Below, piece after piece: positions 1 to 9,235 of a stretch of DNA of 64,000 nt. A program made the position numbers and the translations under genes. Numbering within the stretch: position 1 is the first letter of the stretch; each line of letters starts with the position of its first letter. Under the pieces are notes generated by a model that was given only the letters and a program-made list of their open reading frames with translations, did not search any database and was not told where the DNA came from. Source of the stretch: Mycolicibacterium insubricum. Lineage in GTDB: Bacteria > Actinomycetota > Actinomycetes > Mycobacteriales > Mycobacteriaceae. The stretch lies in assembly GCF_010731615.1 (NCBI RefSeq), contig NZ_AP022618.1, positions 682,001 to 746,000 on the forward strand. Reading direction: 5' to 3'.

Positions 1-1032
1 TTCGACGAGGCGGTGCACCTGGCGCTGGGCGCCGCGGGCTACCTCGCCGCCGACTACCGCAGCGAGGACGACGGGGGCTTCACCCCGGTGCGCCGCCGGA
101 TCTGGCAACTGGAGCTGGGCCGCTCGCGGGCCCCGTGGTTCCACTCGGGCACCACGTTCATGGCCGCCCGCACGGTGGAGGCCTTCGCCGATTCCGACCT
201 GCGCGAGCAGGTGCTGCCCGGGGTGCTCACCGGCGAGATCCGGATCTGTCTGGGCTATACCGAGCCCGAGGGCGGCTCCGACGTGGCGACCTGCAAGACC
301 CGGGCGGTGCGCGACGGCGACGAGTGGATCATCAACGGCGCCAAGATGTTCACCTCCAACGCGCAGAACGCGCGGTACGTCTTCCTGCTGACCAACACCG
401 ACCCGTCGGCACCGAAACACCGCAGCCTCACCATGTTCCTGGTGCCGCTGGACACCGACGGCGTGGAGATCCAGCCGATCCGCACCGTCGACGGAGACCG
501 CACCAACATCGTCTACTACAGCGACGTCCGCGTTCCCGACTCCTACCGGATCGGCGGCGTCAACGACGGCTGGACCGTCATGCGGCACGCGCTGGACGCC
601 GAACACGGTGTGGTAGAAGCTGATTCGGCCGGACTGCAGAAGATCGCGGTGATGTCCGAACACGCCACCCTGCTGGCCGAGGCGCTCGACGCCACCGCCG
701 CGGTCGTCGACGTCGACGACGACTCGATCGCCTACCGGCTCGGCCGGGACACGGCGCGCACCGAGGCCGCACTGAGCACCCCGGACATGTACGGCCGGGT
801 GGCCAACGCGACCGCACTGCGCGAGGTCGCGCCGGACCTGATGGAACTGTTGGGCGCCACCGCGGTACTGCCGACCGGGACGCCCGGCGCCGCCGACGAC
901 GGTCGCAGCGAATACGTCTTCCGGCTGGCGGGGCCGATGGGTATATACGGTGGAACCCTGGAGGTATTCCGCAATATGATCGCCCAGCACGCGCTGGGGC
1001 TGCCGCGCCCGACCTACACCGGACGGTCCTAG
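1..1032 (+). CDS. Acyl-CoA dehydrogenase, 5' end outside window
   Basis: The reading frame is open from the first base, so the N-terminal domain lies upstream of the window. Visible are the FAD-binding middle domain (GYTEPEGGSDVATCKTRA, then NGAKMFTS) and the C-terminal helical domain, ending with GPMGIYGGTLEVFRNMIAQ, the typical flavin-contacting stretch of FadE proteins. Such enzymes oxidise acyl-CoA to 2-enoyl-CoA with FAD; the substrate cannot be read here. Its TAG stop shares the CTAG palindrome with the stop of the convergent DUF427 gene, so the two genes overlap by 4 bases tail to tail. The family is secure; only the start is missing. Confidence 0.93.
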   Translation, partial: FDEAVHLALGAAGYLAADYRSEDDGGFTPVRRRIWQLELGRSRAPWFHSGTTFMAARTVEAFADSDLREQVLPGVLTGEIRICLGYTEPEGGSDVATCKTRAVRDGDEWIINGAKMFTSNAQNARYVFLLTNTDPSAPKHRSLTMFLVPLDTDGVEIQPIRTVDGDRTNIVYYSDVRVPDSYRIGGVNDGWTVMRHALDAEHGVVEADSAGLQKIAVMSEHATLLAEALDATAAVVDVDDDSIAYRLGRDTARTEAALSTPDMYGRVANATALREVAPDLMELLGATAVLPTGTPGAADDGRSEYVFRLAGPMGIYGGTLEVFRNMIAQHALGLPRPTYTGRS

Positions 1033-1739
1033 ACCGCGCAGCCGCAGTCGCCGGAAGGCCCTGCACTGCCCGGTAGTTCGGCCAGCACCTCGGCGCGGTC
1101 GGCGTCGAAACTGAAGAACCCGGCGATCGCCTGACTTTCCGGCAGTACGTCGTGGTAGCTCCACGCCACGTCGGGAACCAGCACGTCGCCGATCATCGCC
1201 GACCAGTAGGTCGCGTATCCCTTGTAATTGCAGTAAGAGGTGGTGTCCGAGCGGCGCAGCAGATCGGTGCGCACATGCTCGGGCGCCACGTACAGCCGCG
1301 GATCCAGTGCGGTCTCGAACAGGATCACGGTGTCGGTGGTGTCGACCAGTGTCTGGCCCCCGACGCTGACCCGCAGGCCGCGGTTGGTGGGCCGGCAGTC
1401 CACCCGGTGATAGGGGTTGGGCGGGTAATGCACCAGCACCCGGCCTTCCTCCAGCCAGGTGTCGACACCGTCCCACGGCACCCGGACGTAGCCGGGCGCC
1501 AACGGTTCCGGCTCACCCGGCAGATCGCCGACGATGTCGGCGGGAAACAGGTAGCTCAGCGGCCGGCCGGCCTGATGTGCCATCAGCGCGGCCTCGGTGT
1601 CGATCACCGTCGCACCGGCCTTGATTGCCTGAACCCGCCGGGGATGCGGTTCGATGTAAACCAGCCCGTCGGGCACGGGCTTCGAAAACCAGCCGGCCCG
1701 ATCCGGGCCCAGCGGCCCGCGTCCGAACACCAGGGTCAT
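1029..1739 (-). CDS. DUF427 domain protein
   Basis: A 236-residue soluble protein. It contains DUF427-type repeats: conserved runs VYIEPHPRRVQAI near the N-terminus and a second module with SYCNYKGYATYWS and DVAWSYHDVLPES, the Tyr/Trp-rich signature of this family. The biochemical role of DUF427 is not established. The start is supported by AAGGAG about 8 bases upstream. It ends in GDCGCAV, a Cys pair of unknown meaning. It lies 33 bases downstream of the sulfotransferase gene on the same strand and is probably cotranscribed with it. Confidence 0.85.
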   Translation of the reverse strand: MTLVFGRGPLGPDRAGWFSKPVPDGLVYIEPHPRRVQAIKAGATVIDTEAALMAHQAGRPLSYLFPADIVGDLPGEPEPLAPGYVRVPWDGVDTWLEEGRVLVHYPPNPYHRVDCRPTNRGLRVSVGGQTLVDTTDTVILFETALDPRLYVAPEHVRTDLLRRSDTTSYCNYKGYATYWSAMIGDVLVPDVAWSYHDVLPESQAIAGFFSFDADRAEVLAELPGSAGPSGDCGCAV

Positions 1740-1772
1740 CGTCGTAACTCCTTGTCAGGCAAACATATTGGA

Positions 1773-3032
1773 TCAGACATTCACGAAACGCTCGACATAC
1801 GGCGAGAACCGGGCGCGCAGCTCCTCGCGGTCCAGACCAAGATCGGCCGGCCGGTAGTCCACGCTGCCGAGCCGCCCACGGGTATGACCGGCCAGATAGT
1901 CGGCCACGGCCCGCCTCGACCGGGCATCGGGGGAGTAGCCGGCGACATCCCAAACCCGCTGCACCATCGCCAGATCGTCGGCCATGAACTCGTCGAACCG
2001 GACATCGATGGTGCGTTCTGCGGGCAGCTTGTCGTGATCGCGCAGGCAGGCCGACAGCATTTCGTCGATGCGGCCGATCCAGTACGAGGCGACGGTCTGG
2101 ACGTCGACCACGTCGACACTCATCCGCATCGTGTAGGTCATCATCGTCGCCATCGACACCGACACGTCGACGGGATCGCGGTGGGTGATGATCATCGTCG
2201 CGTCCGGGAAGACGTTCATGATCGGCACGAACTGTTCCAGGTGCTGCGGGCTTTTCAGCACCCAGCGCCGCGGCACCCCGCCGTCCTGGTGGGCCAGCAC
2301 CTGCAGCATCATCCGCAGGAACTGGTAGCCCGGCGTCTGGTCGTGGTCGCGCAGATAGTCCGACCAGCGCGGCAGGTGCGTCAGCGTGGTAAAGAAGCCG
2401 CTGGCGAAGTCCTGCACCATCAGACCGATGTCCTCGTGGATGTGGTCGGTGGTCATCTCGTGCATGAGCTGGAAGTACGGCATCAGCGTGTTGGAGATGT
2501 TCAGCGCCTCGCCGGTGCGCCGGCGCCGCGGTTCGATGGTGCCCTCCTCGCCCGGCGGCGGCAGCGGCTCCTGGGCTTCCCAGTACGGCAGTGCCCGCAG
2601 AGCGGGATCGGCGGCCAGCATGCTGTGCAGGTGCGTGGTTCCGGTGCGCGGCAGCCCGGCGATGATCATCGGTGCGGCGATGTCGATGTCGAAGATCTCC
2701 GGGTGCCGTTTGAGGTGGTCGATGACCCGCAGCCGGCCCTTGAGGAAGGTCAGCATCAACGAGAACGCATAGGTCCGGCCGAATGCGGTGAAGTGCGGGA
2801 TCTCCTCGAATGCCTGCAGCAGCAACGACATTCGCTCGCGGTAGTCCTGTTCACCGAAGTCGGTCAGGCCGGTCTGCGCGGTCGCGGCCTCGTGCAGGCC
2901 GTCGGCGGTGAGCGGACAGTAGTCGGCCATGGCGGCCATCCCGTCGATGATCGCCTGGGCCTCGGGGGAAAACCGTGGGCGGGCCAGATCGTCGATGTGT
3001 ACGCGGGCGGCCGGAGCTGCGGATGAACTCAC
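1773..3032 (-). CDS. Sulfotransferase-family protein
   Basis: A 419-residue protein of the large mycobacterial sulfotransferase (Stf-like) family. The PAPS-binding 5' loop is GLPRTGTTH at about residues 126-134. The 3'-phosphate-binding region follows at HRDPVDVSVS after a long helical segment (WVLKSPQHLEQF). These enzymes move a sulfuryl group from PAPS to a hydroxyl or amine acceptor; the acceptor here is unknown. The start is a GTG. The upstream region is divergent from the DUF1214 gene, and TTACA/TGTAA arms (3063-3067 and 3081-3085) lie between them as a possible operator. Confidence 0.85.
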   Translation of the reverse strand: MSSSAAPAARVHIDDLARPRFSPEAQAIIDGMAAMADYCPLTADGLHEAATAQTGLTDFGEQDYRERMSLLLQAFEEIPHFTAFGRTYAFSLMLTFLKGRLRVIDHLKRHPEIFDIDIAAPMIIAGLPRTGTTHLHSMLAADPALRALPYWEAQEPLPPPGEEGTIEPRRRRTGEALNISNTLMPYFQLMHEMTTDHIHEDIGLMVQDFASGFFTTLTHLPRWSDYLRDHDQTPGYQFLRMMLQVLAHQDGGVPRRWVLKSPQHLEQFVPIMNVFPDATMIITHRDPVDVSVSMATMMTYTMRMSVDVVDVQTVASYWIGRIDEMLSACLRDHDKLPAERTIDVRFDEFMADDLAMVQRVWDVAGYSPDARSRRAVADYLAGHTRGRLGSVDYRPADLGLDREELRARFSPYVERFVNV

Positions 3033-3096
3033 CGGTCGGACGCTACGCGCGGGCCCCCAACTTTACAAGTATTGATGATCTGTAACGCCGGGCCAC

Positions 3097-3102
3097 TATC
3101 AT
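3097..3102 (+). promoter_or_regulatory. -10 box of a leaderless transcript
   Basis: TATCAT fits the mycobacterial TANNNT -10 pattern and ends 6 bases before the ATG at 3109. This places the predicted first transcribed base at the A of the start codon. No Shine-Dalgarno sequence precedes the gene, which agrees with a leaderless mRNA. A weak TTGATG lies at 3072-3077. Confidence 0.5.
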
Positions 3103-3108
3103 GGCGGC

Positions 3109-4218
3109 ATGCCCGACACCGAGAGTGCACAGGCCTGGCGGGAACTACTGTCCGCATTCGCCGACCTCGACCAGAACTTCCTCGCCGGGCCCAAGGAGGT
3201 GCGCGGACAGACCGCCGTCGCCGAGGGCTACCGCAACCTCGCGACCATCCTCGGCGTCGCCCTGGACATGAATCTGTTCGCCGACCCGGTGGCGCCGCGA
3301 TTCATCGACAACCTCACCCCGACGCGCCCCGACCGGCGCTGGGGCGGGGACAACACCGACTGCTACTACAGCTACGCAGTCATCGATCCCCGTCGTACCT
3401 ACCGGGTCAGTGGCACCCCGGGCGACAGCGCCATGTACTCGGTCACCGTCTACAACGAACCCGAACCGGGCGCCTGGCCCAACAAGACCGTCGGCCTGCT
3501 GTACGACACCGATATGCTGCCCGGCGACGACGGCAGGTTCTCCTGCCTGCTCGGCCCCCGCCGCCCCGACGGCTACGACGGCCCGTTCATCGAGCTGAGC
3601 GCGGACGCCCACGGCGTGCTCACCCGCGACTACCACCGGTTCCCGGCCGAGGAGGCCCGGGTGGACTGGCACATCGAGGTCGTCGACCACGCCGGGCTCG
3701 ACGTCGTGCCCGACCACACCGATGCGGGCGTGGCCCGGTCGCTGCGGGCGGCGTTGCGCTTCGCCCAGGACGTCTACGCGCTGACCCCGCTGATCCTGGC
3801 CGGCCAGAACTTCCTGGCCCCGCCGTATCGGGCCGGCGATGCCACCCACGGCTACTCGATGGCCGACGCCTGCTACTGCTTGGGAGGGTTCAACCTCGAA
3901 CCCGGCCAGGCCGCGGTGATCACCGTTCGACACCCGCGGTCGCGGTTCTGGAACTTCACCCTGTGGAACCAGTACATGGCGGCGCTGGACGTGGAATACG
4001 GCCGCGGCGGAATCAATATCGGCACCGCCGTACCCAACAGCGACGGCAGCGTCACCATCGTCATCGCCCGCGAACAGCTCGAGCACCCCAACGCCCTGTC
4101 CACCAAGGACCACACCGAGGGCCTCATGTCGTTCCGCTGGTTCCACGCCGACGAGCTCCCCGACCAACCCACCCTGGACGTCGTCGCGATCGCCGATGCA
4201 CCCCGCACCGTGAGCTGA
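3109..4218 (+). CDS. DUF1214 domain protein
   Basis: A 369-residue protein with the DUF1214 fold in its C-terminal half, where an NFTLWNQY-type motif is followed by a beta-rich region, and a variable N-terminal helical part. Members are often found beside lipid or aromatic catabolism genes, but no reaction is established. No signal peptide or membrane segment is visible. The start is chosen because a -10 box sits 6 bases upstream, which predicts leaderless translation. It is divergent from the sulfotransferase and followed 31 bases later by hrpA. Confidence 0.85.
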   Translation: MPDTESAQAWRELLSAFADLDQNFLAGPKEVRGQTAVAEGYRNLATILGVALDMNLFADPVAPRFIDNLTPTRPDRRWGGDNTDCYYSYAVIDPRRTYRVSGTPGDSAMYSVTVYNEPEPGAWPNKTVGLLYDTDMLPGDDGRFSCLLGPRRPDGYDGPFIELSADAHGVLTRDYHRFPAEEARVDWHIEVVDHAGLDVVPDHTDAGVARSLRAALRFAQDVYALTPLILAGQNFLAPPYRAGDATHGYSMADACYCLGGFNLEPGQAAVITVRHPRSRFWNFTLWNQYMAALDVEYGRGGINIGTAVPNSDGSVTIVIAREQLEHPNALSTKDHTEGLMSFRWFHADELPDQPTLDVVAIADAPRTVS

Positions 4219-4236
4219 CCGGCCGGAATCGCCCAC

Positions 4237-4242
4237 TACCCT
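4237..4242 (+). promoter_or_regulatory. -10 box of hrpA
   Basis: TACCCT fits TANNNT. Counting 7 bases on gives the G of the GTG at 4250, which favours that codon over the GTG at 4244 and predicts a leaderless hrpA mRNA. The -35 region falls inside the end of the preceding gene and is weak. Confidence 0.45.
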
Positions 4243-4249
4243 GGTGACG

Positions 4250-7200
4250 GTGTCCGAATCGTCGCGCCGGGAGATCCGCGTCCTGCGGGATCGCCTGGAC
4301 ACGCTGACCCTGGCGGACGCCGCCCGGCTCGGGCGACGGCTGCGCGGCCTGCGCGACCCCGGCCCGCAACAGCTGGAACGCCTCACCGAAGCGTTCGTCA
4401 CCGCCGAGGCCCGCATCGCCGCCCGGCTGGCCGCGATGCCGACCATCAACTACCCGGAGCTGCCGGTCAGCGAATTCCGCGACGAGATCGCCGCCGCGAT
4501 CACCGCCCACCAGGTCGTGGTGGTCGCCGGCGAGACCGGATCCGGCAAGACCACCCAGCTGCCGAAGATCTGCCTGGAGGCAGGTCGGGGGATTCGCGGC
4601 ACCATCGGCCACACTCAGCCGCGGCGCCTGGCCGCCCGCACCGTCGCGCAACGGATCGCCGACGAACTCGGCGCCCCGTTGGGTGGGGCTGTCGGCTACA
4701 CCGTCCGATTCACCGACCAGGCCAGCGACGCCACCCTGATCAAGCTGATGACCGACGGCATCCTGCTCGCCGAGATCCAGCGCGACCCCCGGCTGCTGCG
4801 CTACGACACCCTCATTCTCGACGAGGCTCACGAACGCAGCCTCAACATCGACTTCCTGCTCGGCTACCTGCGCGATCTCCTCCCGCGCCGCCCCGACCTG
4901 AAGGTGATCGTCACCTCCGCGACCATCGAGCCGGCCCGGTTCGCCGCGCACTTCGCCGACTCGGCCGGGACTCCGGCCCCGATCATCGAGGTCTCCGGAC
5001 GCAGCTACCCGGTGGAAATCCGTTACCGTCCACTGGAAGTCGAAATCCCCGCCGCCGCGACGGGCGCCGAAGACGATGTTGATGATCCCGACGGGGAAAT
5101 CGTGCGCACCGTGCTGCGCGACCAGACCGAAGCGATCATCGACGCCGTCGTCGAGCTGGAAGCCGAACCGGCCGGTGACGTCCTGGTGTTCCTCTCCGGT
5201 GAACGCGAAATTCGCGACACCGCAGAGGCATTGAACGCCGCGCTGGCCGACCGGGTATTCGGCGTCGAGGTGCTGCCGCTCTATGCCCGGCTGCCCACCG
5301 CCGAACAGCAACGGGTTTTCGCGCCGCACACCAACCGACGGGTGGTGCTGGCGACCAACGTCGCCGAGACCTCGCTCACCGTGCCGGGCATCCGCTACGT
5401 CGTCGATCCCGGCACCGCCCGGATCTCGCGCTACAGCCGCCGAACCAAGGTGCAGCGGCTGCCGATCGAACCGATCTCGCAGGCCTCCGCCGCGCAGCGA
5501 GCCGGCCGCGCCGGCCGCACCGCCCCCGGGGTGTGCATCCGGCTCTACGCGCAAGACGACTTCGACGTCCGCCCGCGCTATACCGACCCCGAGATCCTGC
5601 GCACCAACCTGGCCGCCGTCACTTTGCAGATGGCCGCCCTGCGGCTGGGAAACATCGCCGATTTCGGTTTCCTCGACCCGCCGGACCCGCGCGCCATCCG
5701 AGACGGCGTGGCACTGCTGGTCGAACTCGGCGCCTTCGACGACGCCGGGACGATCACCGAGCTGGGCCGGCAGCTTGCCCGGCTGCCCGTCGACCCCCGG
5801 CTGGGCCGGATGATCCTGGCCGCCGACGCCGAGGGCTGCCTGGACGAGGTGCTGGTGATCGCCGCGGTGCTGGCGATCCCCGACCCGCGGGAGCGGCCCA
5901 CCGGCGCCGAGGAGGCCGCGCGTGCCAAACACGCCCGCTTTGCCGACCCGAACTCCGACTTCCTGGCGTTCCTCAACCTGTGGGACTATCTCGGCGAGCA
6001 ACGAAACCAGCGCTCCGGCAGCTCGTTTCGGCGGATGTGCCGGGATGACTACCTGCACTACCTGCGGATCCGGGAGTGGCAGGACCTGGTCGGCCAGTTG
6101 CGCAGCATCAGTCGTGACGTGGGGCTGGGCGGTTCGGCGAGGCTCAGCGGAGTGGACGGGAGCGTAGCGAGTGGCCGCGGAGCCGAGGGGAAGCCGGGAC
6201 CGCCCACAAATAAACAGGGCGGTTCGGCGAGGCGCAGCAGCGCCACCGAACAACCGGCCGACCGCATTCACGCCGCGCTGCTGGCCGGGTTGCTCTCCCA
6301 CATCGGGACGCTGCCCGAACGCAGCCGCGACGGCCGCCGGGACTCGCGTGAATACCTGGGCGCCCGCAACGCCAAATTCACCCTGGTGCCCGGATCGACA
6401 CTGGCCAAACGCCCGCCAGCCTGGGTGATGGTCGCCGAACTGGTGGAGACTTCCCGGCTCTACGGCCGCATCGCCGCCCGGGTGAACCCCGACGCCGTCG
6501 AACGCGCCGCCGGGCACCTGGTCACCCGCAGCTATTCCGAACCGCACTGGGATGCCGAGCGCGGCGCGGTGATGGCTTATGAGCGTGTGCTGCTCTACGG
6601 CCTGACGCTGGTGGCCCGCCGCCGGATCTCCTATGCCCCCGTCGATCCGGTACTGGCCCGGGAGATATTCATCCGCGCCGCCCTGGTCGACGGGCAGTGG
6701 CAGACCCGGCACCACTTCTTCGCCGACAACACCGCATTGCGCGCCGAACTCGCCGAGATCGAGGAACGCTCCCGGCGCCGCGACCTGCTCGCCGAAGACG
6801 ACGAGGTGTACGCCTTCTACGACGCCCGGGTGCCGGCCGAGATCGTCTCCACCCGGACCTTCGACGGCTGGTGGCGCAAACAACGCCACGCCACCCCGGA
6901 CCTGCTCACCATGACCCGAGCCGACCTGCTTCGCACCGAGGTCGACGACGCCCACCCGGACAGCTGGCACTCCGACGGCCTGGATCTGCCGCTGAGCTAC
7001 CGGTTCGAACCCGGCGCCACCGACGACGGCGTCACCGTGCACGTACCGGTCGCCGTGCTGGCGCGCCTCGGCGGCGAGCAATTCGCCTGGGCGGTACCGG
7101 CATTGCGCCAGGAACTCATCGTCGCCCTGCTCAAGTCCCTGCCCAAGGACCTGCGCCGAAACTTCGTTCCGGTCCCCGACACCGCCCGCATACTGCTGGA

Positions 7201-8308
7201 TACCCTGGACCCCGGCACCGGCTCGCTGCCCGACGCCCTGGCCGCCGAACTACGCCGGCGCAGCGGCGTTTCCGTCACCGCCGAGGACTTCGACCCGGAG
7301 AAGATCCCCACGCACCTGCGGCTGACGTTCGCCGTCCAAGGGGCCGACGGGACCGAGGTCGCCCGCGGCAAGGACCTCGCCGAACTGCAGCACCAACTGG
7401 CCGCATCGACCCGGACCGCGGTCACCGAAGCCGTCGACCACGGACTGACCCGCACCGGCCTGCGCGACTGGCCCGAGGATCTCGACGAACTGCCCACCGT
7501 CGTCGAAACCGAGCGGGACGGACACACCGTGCGCGGCTACCCGGCGCTGGTCGACGACGGCGACGCCGGAGTATCCGTCGCGGTATTCGCCACCGCCGCC
7601 GAGGCGGCGAGCAACCAGAAACCGGGCCTGCGGCGGCTACTGCGGCTGTCGACCCCCTCGCCGGTCAAGGCCGTCGAACGCGGCCTGGCCCCCGGACCCC
7701 GGCTGATGCTCGGCAACAACCCCGACGGGTCGGCGGGCGCCCTGATCGAGGACTGCGCGGACGCCGCCGTCGACACCCTGGTCACCGCGCCGGTGCGCAC
7801 CCGCGCCGAATTCGCCGCCGCCCGCATGACCGTCGCCGACCACCTGGTCGCGCGCACCACCGACCTCCTGGGCCGCGTCACCGCCGTCCTCACCGCCGCC
7901 CACCAGGTTGCCGTCGCGATCCCCGACGCGCCTAGTGCCGGCCAGCGTGCCGCGATCGCGGATATCCGCTCACAACGCGACCGGCTGCTGCCGCCGGGAT
8001 TCGTCACCGCCACCGGTGCGGCACGGCTGCCGGATCTGACCCGCTACCTGACCGCCATCGTGCGCCGACTCGAGCGGCTAGCGCAGGCGCCGAGCGCCGA
8101 CACCGAACGAATGACCCGGGTGCACGCCGTCGAGGACGCTTATGACGAACTGTGCCAACGACTCTCGCCGCAGCGGCGGGACTCCGACGCGGTTCGGGCC
8201 ATCGGCTGGCAGATCGAGGAGCTTCGGGTCAGCCTGTGGGCGCAGCAACTCGGCACCCCGCGCCCGGTCAGTGAGCAGCGCATCTACAAGGCCATCGACG
8301 CCATCTGA
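4250..8308 (+). CDS. hrpA: ATP-dependent RNA helicase HrpA
   Basis: A 1352-residue DEAH-box helicase, the usual length for bacterial HrpA (about 1300). Walker A GETGSGKT is at residues 94-101, DEAH near 190 (LDEAHERS), motif III SAT near 222, and motif VI QRAGRAGRT near 416. The HA2, OB-fold and DUF3418 regions follow. HrpA enzymes unwind RNA and act on stalled ribosomes and mRNA. The oddity is residues of about 626-664, a Gly/Ser/Arg-rich stretch between the HA2-region helices. It is encoded by the structured repeat at 6127-6236, keeps the frame, and looks like an insertion absent from the normal family. GTG 4250 is preferred over GTG 4244. Confidence 0.95.
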   Translation: MSESSRREIRVLRDRLDTLTLADAARLGRRLRGLRDPGPQQLERLTEAFVTAEARIAARLAAMPTINYPELPVSEFRDEIAAAITAHQVVVVAGETGSGKTTQLPKICLEAGRGIRGTIGHTQPRRLAARTVAQRIADELGAPLGGAVGYTVRFTDQASDATLIKLMTDGILLAEIQRDPRLLRYDTLILDEAHERSLNIDFLLGYLRDLLPRRPDLKVIVTSATIEPARFAAHFADSAGTPAPIIEVSGRSYPVEIRYRPLEVEIPAAATGAEDDVDDPDGEIVRTVLRDQTEAIIDAVVELEAEPAGDVLVFLSGEREIRDTAEALNAALADRVFGVEVLPLYARLPTAEQQRVFAPHTNRRVVLATNVAETSLTVPGIRYVVDPGTARISRYSRRTKVQRLPIEPISQASAAQRAGRAGRTAPGVCIRLYAQDDFDVRPRYTDPEILRTNLAAVTLQMAALRLGNIADFGFLDPPDPRAIRDGVALLVELGAFDDAGTITELGRQLARLPVDPRLGRMILAADAEGCLDEVLVIAAVLAIPDPRERPTGAEEAARAKHARFADPNSDFLAFLNLWDYLGEQRNQRSGSSFRRMCRDDYLHYLRIREWQDLVGQLRSISRDVGLGGSARLSGVDGSVASGRGAEGKPGPPTNKQGGSARRSSATEQPADRIHAALLAGLLSHIGTLPERSRDGRRDSREYLGARNAKFTLVPGSTLAKRPPAWVMVAELVETSRLYGRIAARVNPDAVERAAGHLVTRSYSEPHWDAERGAVMAYERVLLYGLTLVARRRISYAPVDPVLAREIFIRAALVDGQWQTRHHFFADNTALRAELAEIEERSRRRDLLAEDDEVYAFYDARVPAEIVSTRTFDGWWRKQRHATPDLLTMTRADLLRTEVDDAHPDSWHSDGLDLPLSYRFEPGATDDGVTVHVPVAVLARLGGEQFAWAVPALRQELIVALLKSLPKDLRRNFVPVPDTARILLDTLDPGTGSLPDALAAELRRRSGVSVTAEDFDPEKIPTHLRLTFAVQGADGTEVARGKDLAELQHQLAASTRTAVTEAVDHGLTRTGLRDWPEDLDELPTVVETERDGHTVRGYPALVDDGDAGVSVAVFATAAEAASNQKPGLRRLLRLSTPSPVKAVERGLAPGPRLMLGNNPDGSAGALIEDCADAAVDTLVTAPVRTRAEFAAARMTVADHLVARTTDLLGRVTAVLTAAHQVAVAIPDAPSAGQRAAIADIRSQRDRLLPPGFVTATGAARLPDLTRYLTAIVRRLERLAQAPSADTERMTRVHAVEDAYDELCQRLSPQRRDSDAVRAIGWQIEELRVSLWAQQLGTPRPVSEQRIYKAIDAI
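6127..6236. repeat. Structured repeat inserted in frame within hrpA
   Basis: One complete 90-base unit (6127-6216) is followed by the first 20 or so bases of a second copy. The hairpin unit spans 6127-6205: outer arms GGGCGGT (6127-6133) and ACCGCCC (6199-6205), then CGGC/GCCG, then CTCAGC against GCCGAG. The core GCGAGTGGCCGCGGAGCCGA is identical to the copies at 58.8 and 62.5 kb. The whole insertion is free of stops in the hrpA frame and its length leaves the downstream frame intact. Confidence 0.9.
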
Positions 8309-8323
8309 TGGATCACCCGCCCT

Positions 8324-8339
8324 AGCTCCGTTGGGAGCT
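8324..8339. terminator. Short hairpin between convergent hrpA and tetR
   Basis: AGCTCC and GGAGCT pair around a 4-base loop just after the hrpA stop and touch the stop of the convergent TetR gene. There is no U-tract, so termination is only a suggestion. Confidence 0.35.
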
Positions 8340-8998
8340 CAGTCCTGCCGGTGCAGGAAGCCGTGCAGGGTGGCCGCCACCAGCTCGTCGACCATGGCCT
8401 CCCGCGGTGGGGGCTGGTCGCCGAAGAAGGTGGACCGCAGGGCGACCATCCCGACGATCGTCGCCACCACCGAATGGGCGGGCAGATCCGTTTGGTCGGA
8501 ACGTATTCCGCGCAAGCTCATGCCCTCGCCGCTGATCCGGCCGAGCAGGCTCAGGGACCGGCGGATGTCGGTGATGCCGGTGCTCTCCAACTCCTCGTCG
8601 CCGAGCCCGTCGGCTGCGACCAGGGTGAGCAGCAGGCCCTTGTGGTCGACGAGCACGTCGTAGAGACGACCGACGAACTGGCGGGCCAGCTCCTTTTCGT
8701 CGGTTTCCTCGGGGACCACCGCGGCCCAGGTGGCGCCGAACTCGTCGATGAAATCGGTGAACGGCAGCACCAGCGCTTCCCGGAACAGCCCCGCCTTGGC
8801 ACCGAAGTGCCGGAACAGCAGGTACTCGGCGACCCCGGCGGCTTCGGCGACCTCGCGGGTGGTGACCGCTCGGTAGTCGCGGCGGCCGAACAGCTCACGG
8901 GCCGCGCCGAGCAGCAGTTTGCGTGCCTCGCCGGGCGGCCGGCGGGTCGCCGGCTTGGCGCCGGTGGGCCGCTTCCCGGTCGAACTTCCCTGGGGCAC
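8339..8998 (-). CDS. TetR-family regulator
   Basis: A 219-residue protein with a basic N-terminal tail of about 25 residues, then a TetR helix-turn-helix (TTREVAEAAGVAEYLLFRHF at about residues 45-65) and an all-helical ligand domain. It is divergent from the small membrane protein, AveC-like and P450 operon. A perfect 18-base palindrome at 9070-9087 lies between them. The simplest reading is that this protein represses that operon and itself in the absence of a hydrophobic ligand; the ligand is not evident. Confidence 0.9.
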   Translation of the reverse strand: MPQGSSTGKRPTGAKPATRRPPGEARKLLLGAARELFGRRDYRAVTTREVAEAAGVAEYLLFRHFGAKAGLFREALVLPFTDFIDEFGATWAAVVPEETDEKELARQFVGRLYDVLVDHKGLLLTLVAADGLGDEELESTGITDIRRSLSLLGRISGEGMSLRGIRSDQTDLPAHSVVATIVGMVALRSTFFGDQPPPREAMVDELVAATLHGFLHRQD

Positions 8999-9069
8999 GG
9001 TTCATCACTTTCTCCGCCGCGGTGTGCGGTCGCATGTTCACGATAGGCGCATCCTTGACCCGCCCCGAT

Positions 9070-9087
9070 TAATAGTGTCCACTATTA
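9070..9087. promoter_or_regulatory. Perfect palindromic TetR operator candidate
   Basis: TAATAGTG-TC-CACTATTA is an exact inverted repeat of two 8-base arms, between the TetR gene and the operon starting at 9119. Its size and symmetry are typical for TetR dimers. A TTGACC at 9056-9061 may be part of an overlapped promoter. Confidence 0.75.
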
Positions 9088-9118
9088 CGTGGTGAACGGC
9101 CCGGTTTAGGAGGCGGCG

Positions 9119-9235
9119 GTGGGTGCAATCGTCATGCTCGGCACACTGTTCGGACTGATAGCGCTGATTGCGGCGCTGGTGTGCTACTTCGATCCGGAGG
9201 CGCGCGGCGCCGCGGCCCCGGAGGGTGACCGGTGA
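9119..9235 (+). CDS. Small single-span membrane protein
   Basis: A 38-residue reading frame beginning at GTG, 5 bases after a strong TAGGAGG ribosome-binding site (9107-9113). Residues of about 4-22 are hydrophobic (MLGTLFGLIALIAALVCY), followed by an acidic/Ala-rich tail. The stop overlaps the GTG of the AveC-like gene (GTGA), indicating translational coupling. It is probably a small partner or translational leader of the AveC-like membrane enzyme. The coding status rests on the RBS and overlap; the function is unknown. Confidence 0.65.
   Translation: MGAIVMLGTLFGLIALIAALVCYFDPEARGAAAPEGDR

Noticed and set aside
1152..3026. Long plus-strand frame opposite the sulfotransferase and DUF427 genes
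   Set aside because: The translation is His/Arg/Gln-rich nonsense typical of antisense frames in GC-rich DNA; the minus-strand genes carry real motifs.
4124..7081. Very long open frame opposite hrpA on the minus strand
   Set aside because: It is a GC-skew shadow of a strongly supported helicase; its translation is low-complexity Gly/Val/Gln/Arg sequence with no domain, and it crosses the end of the neighbouring gene.
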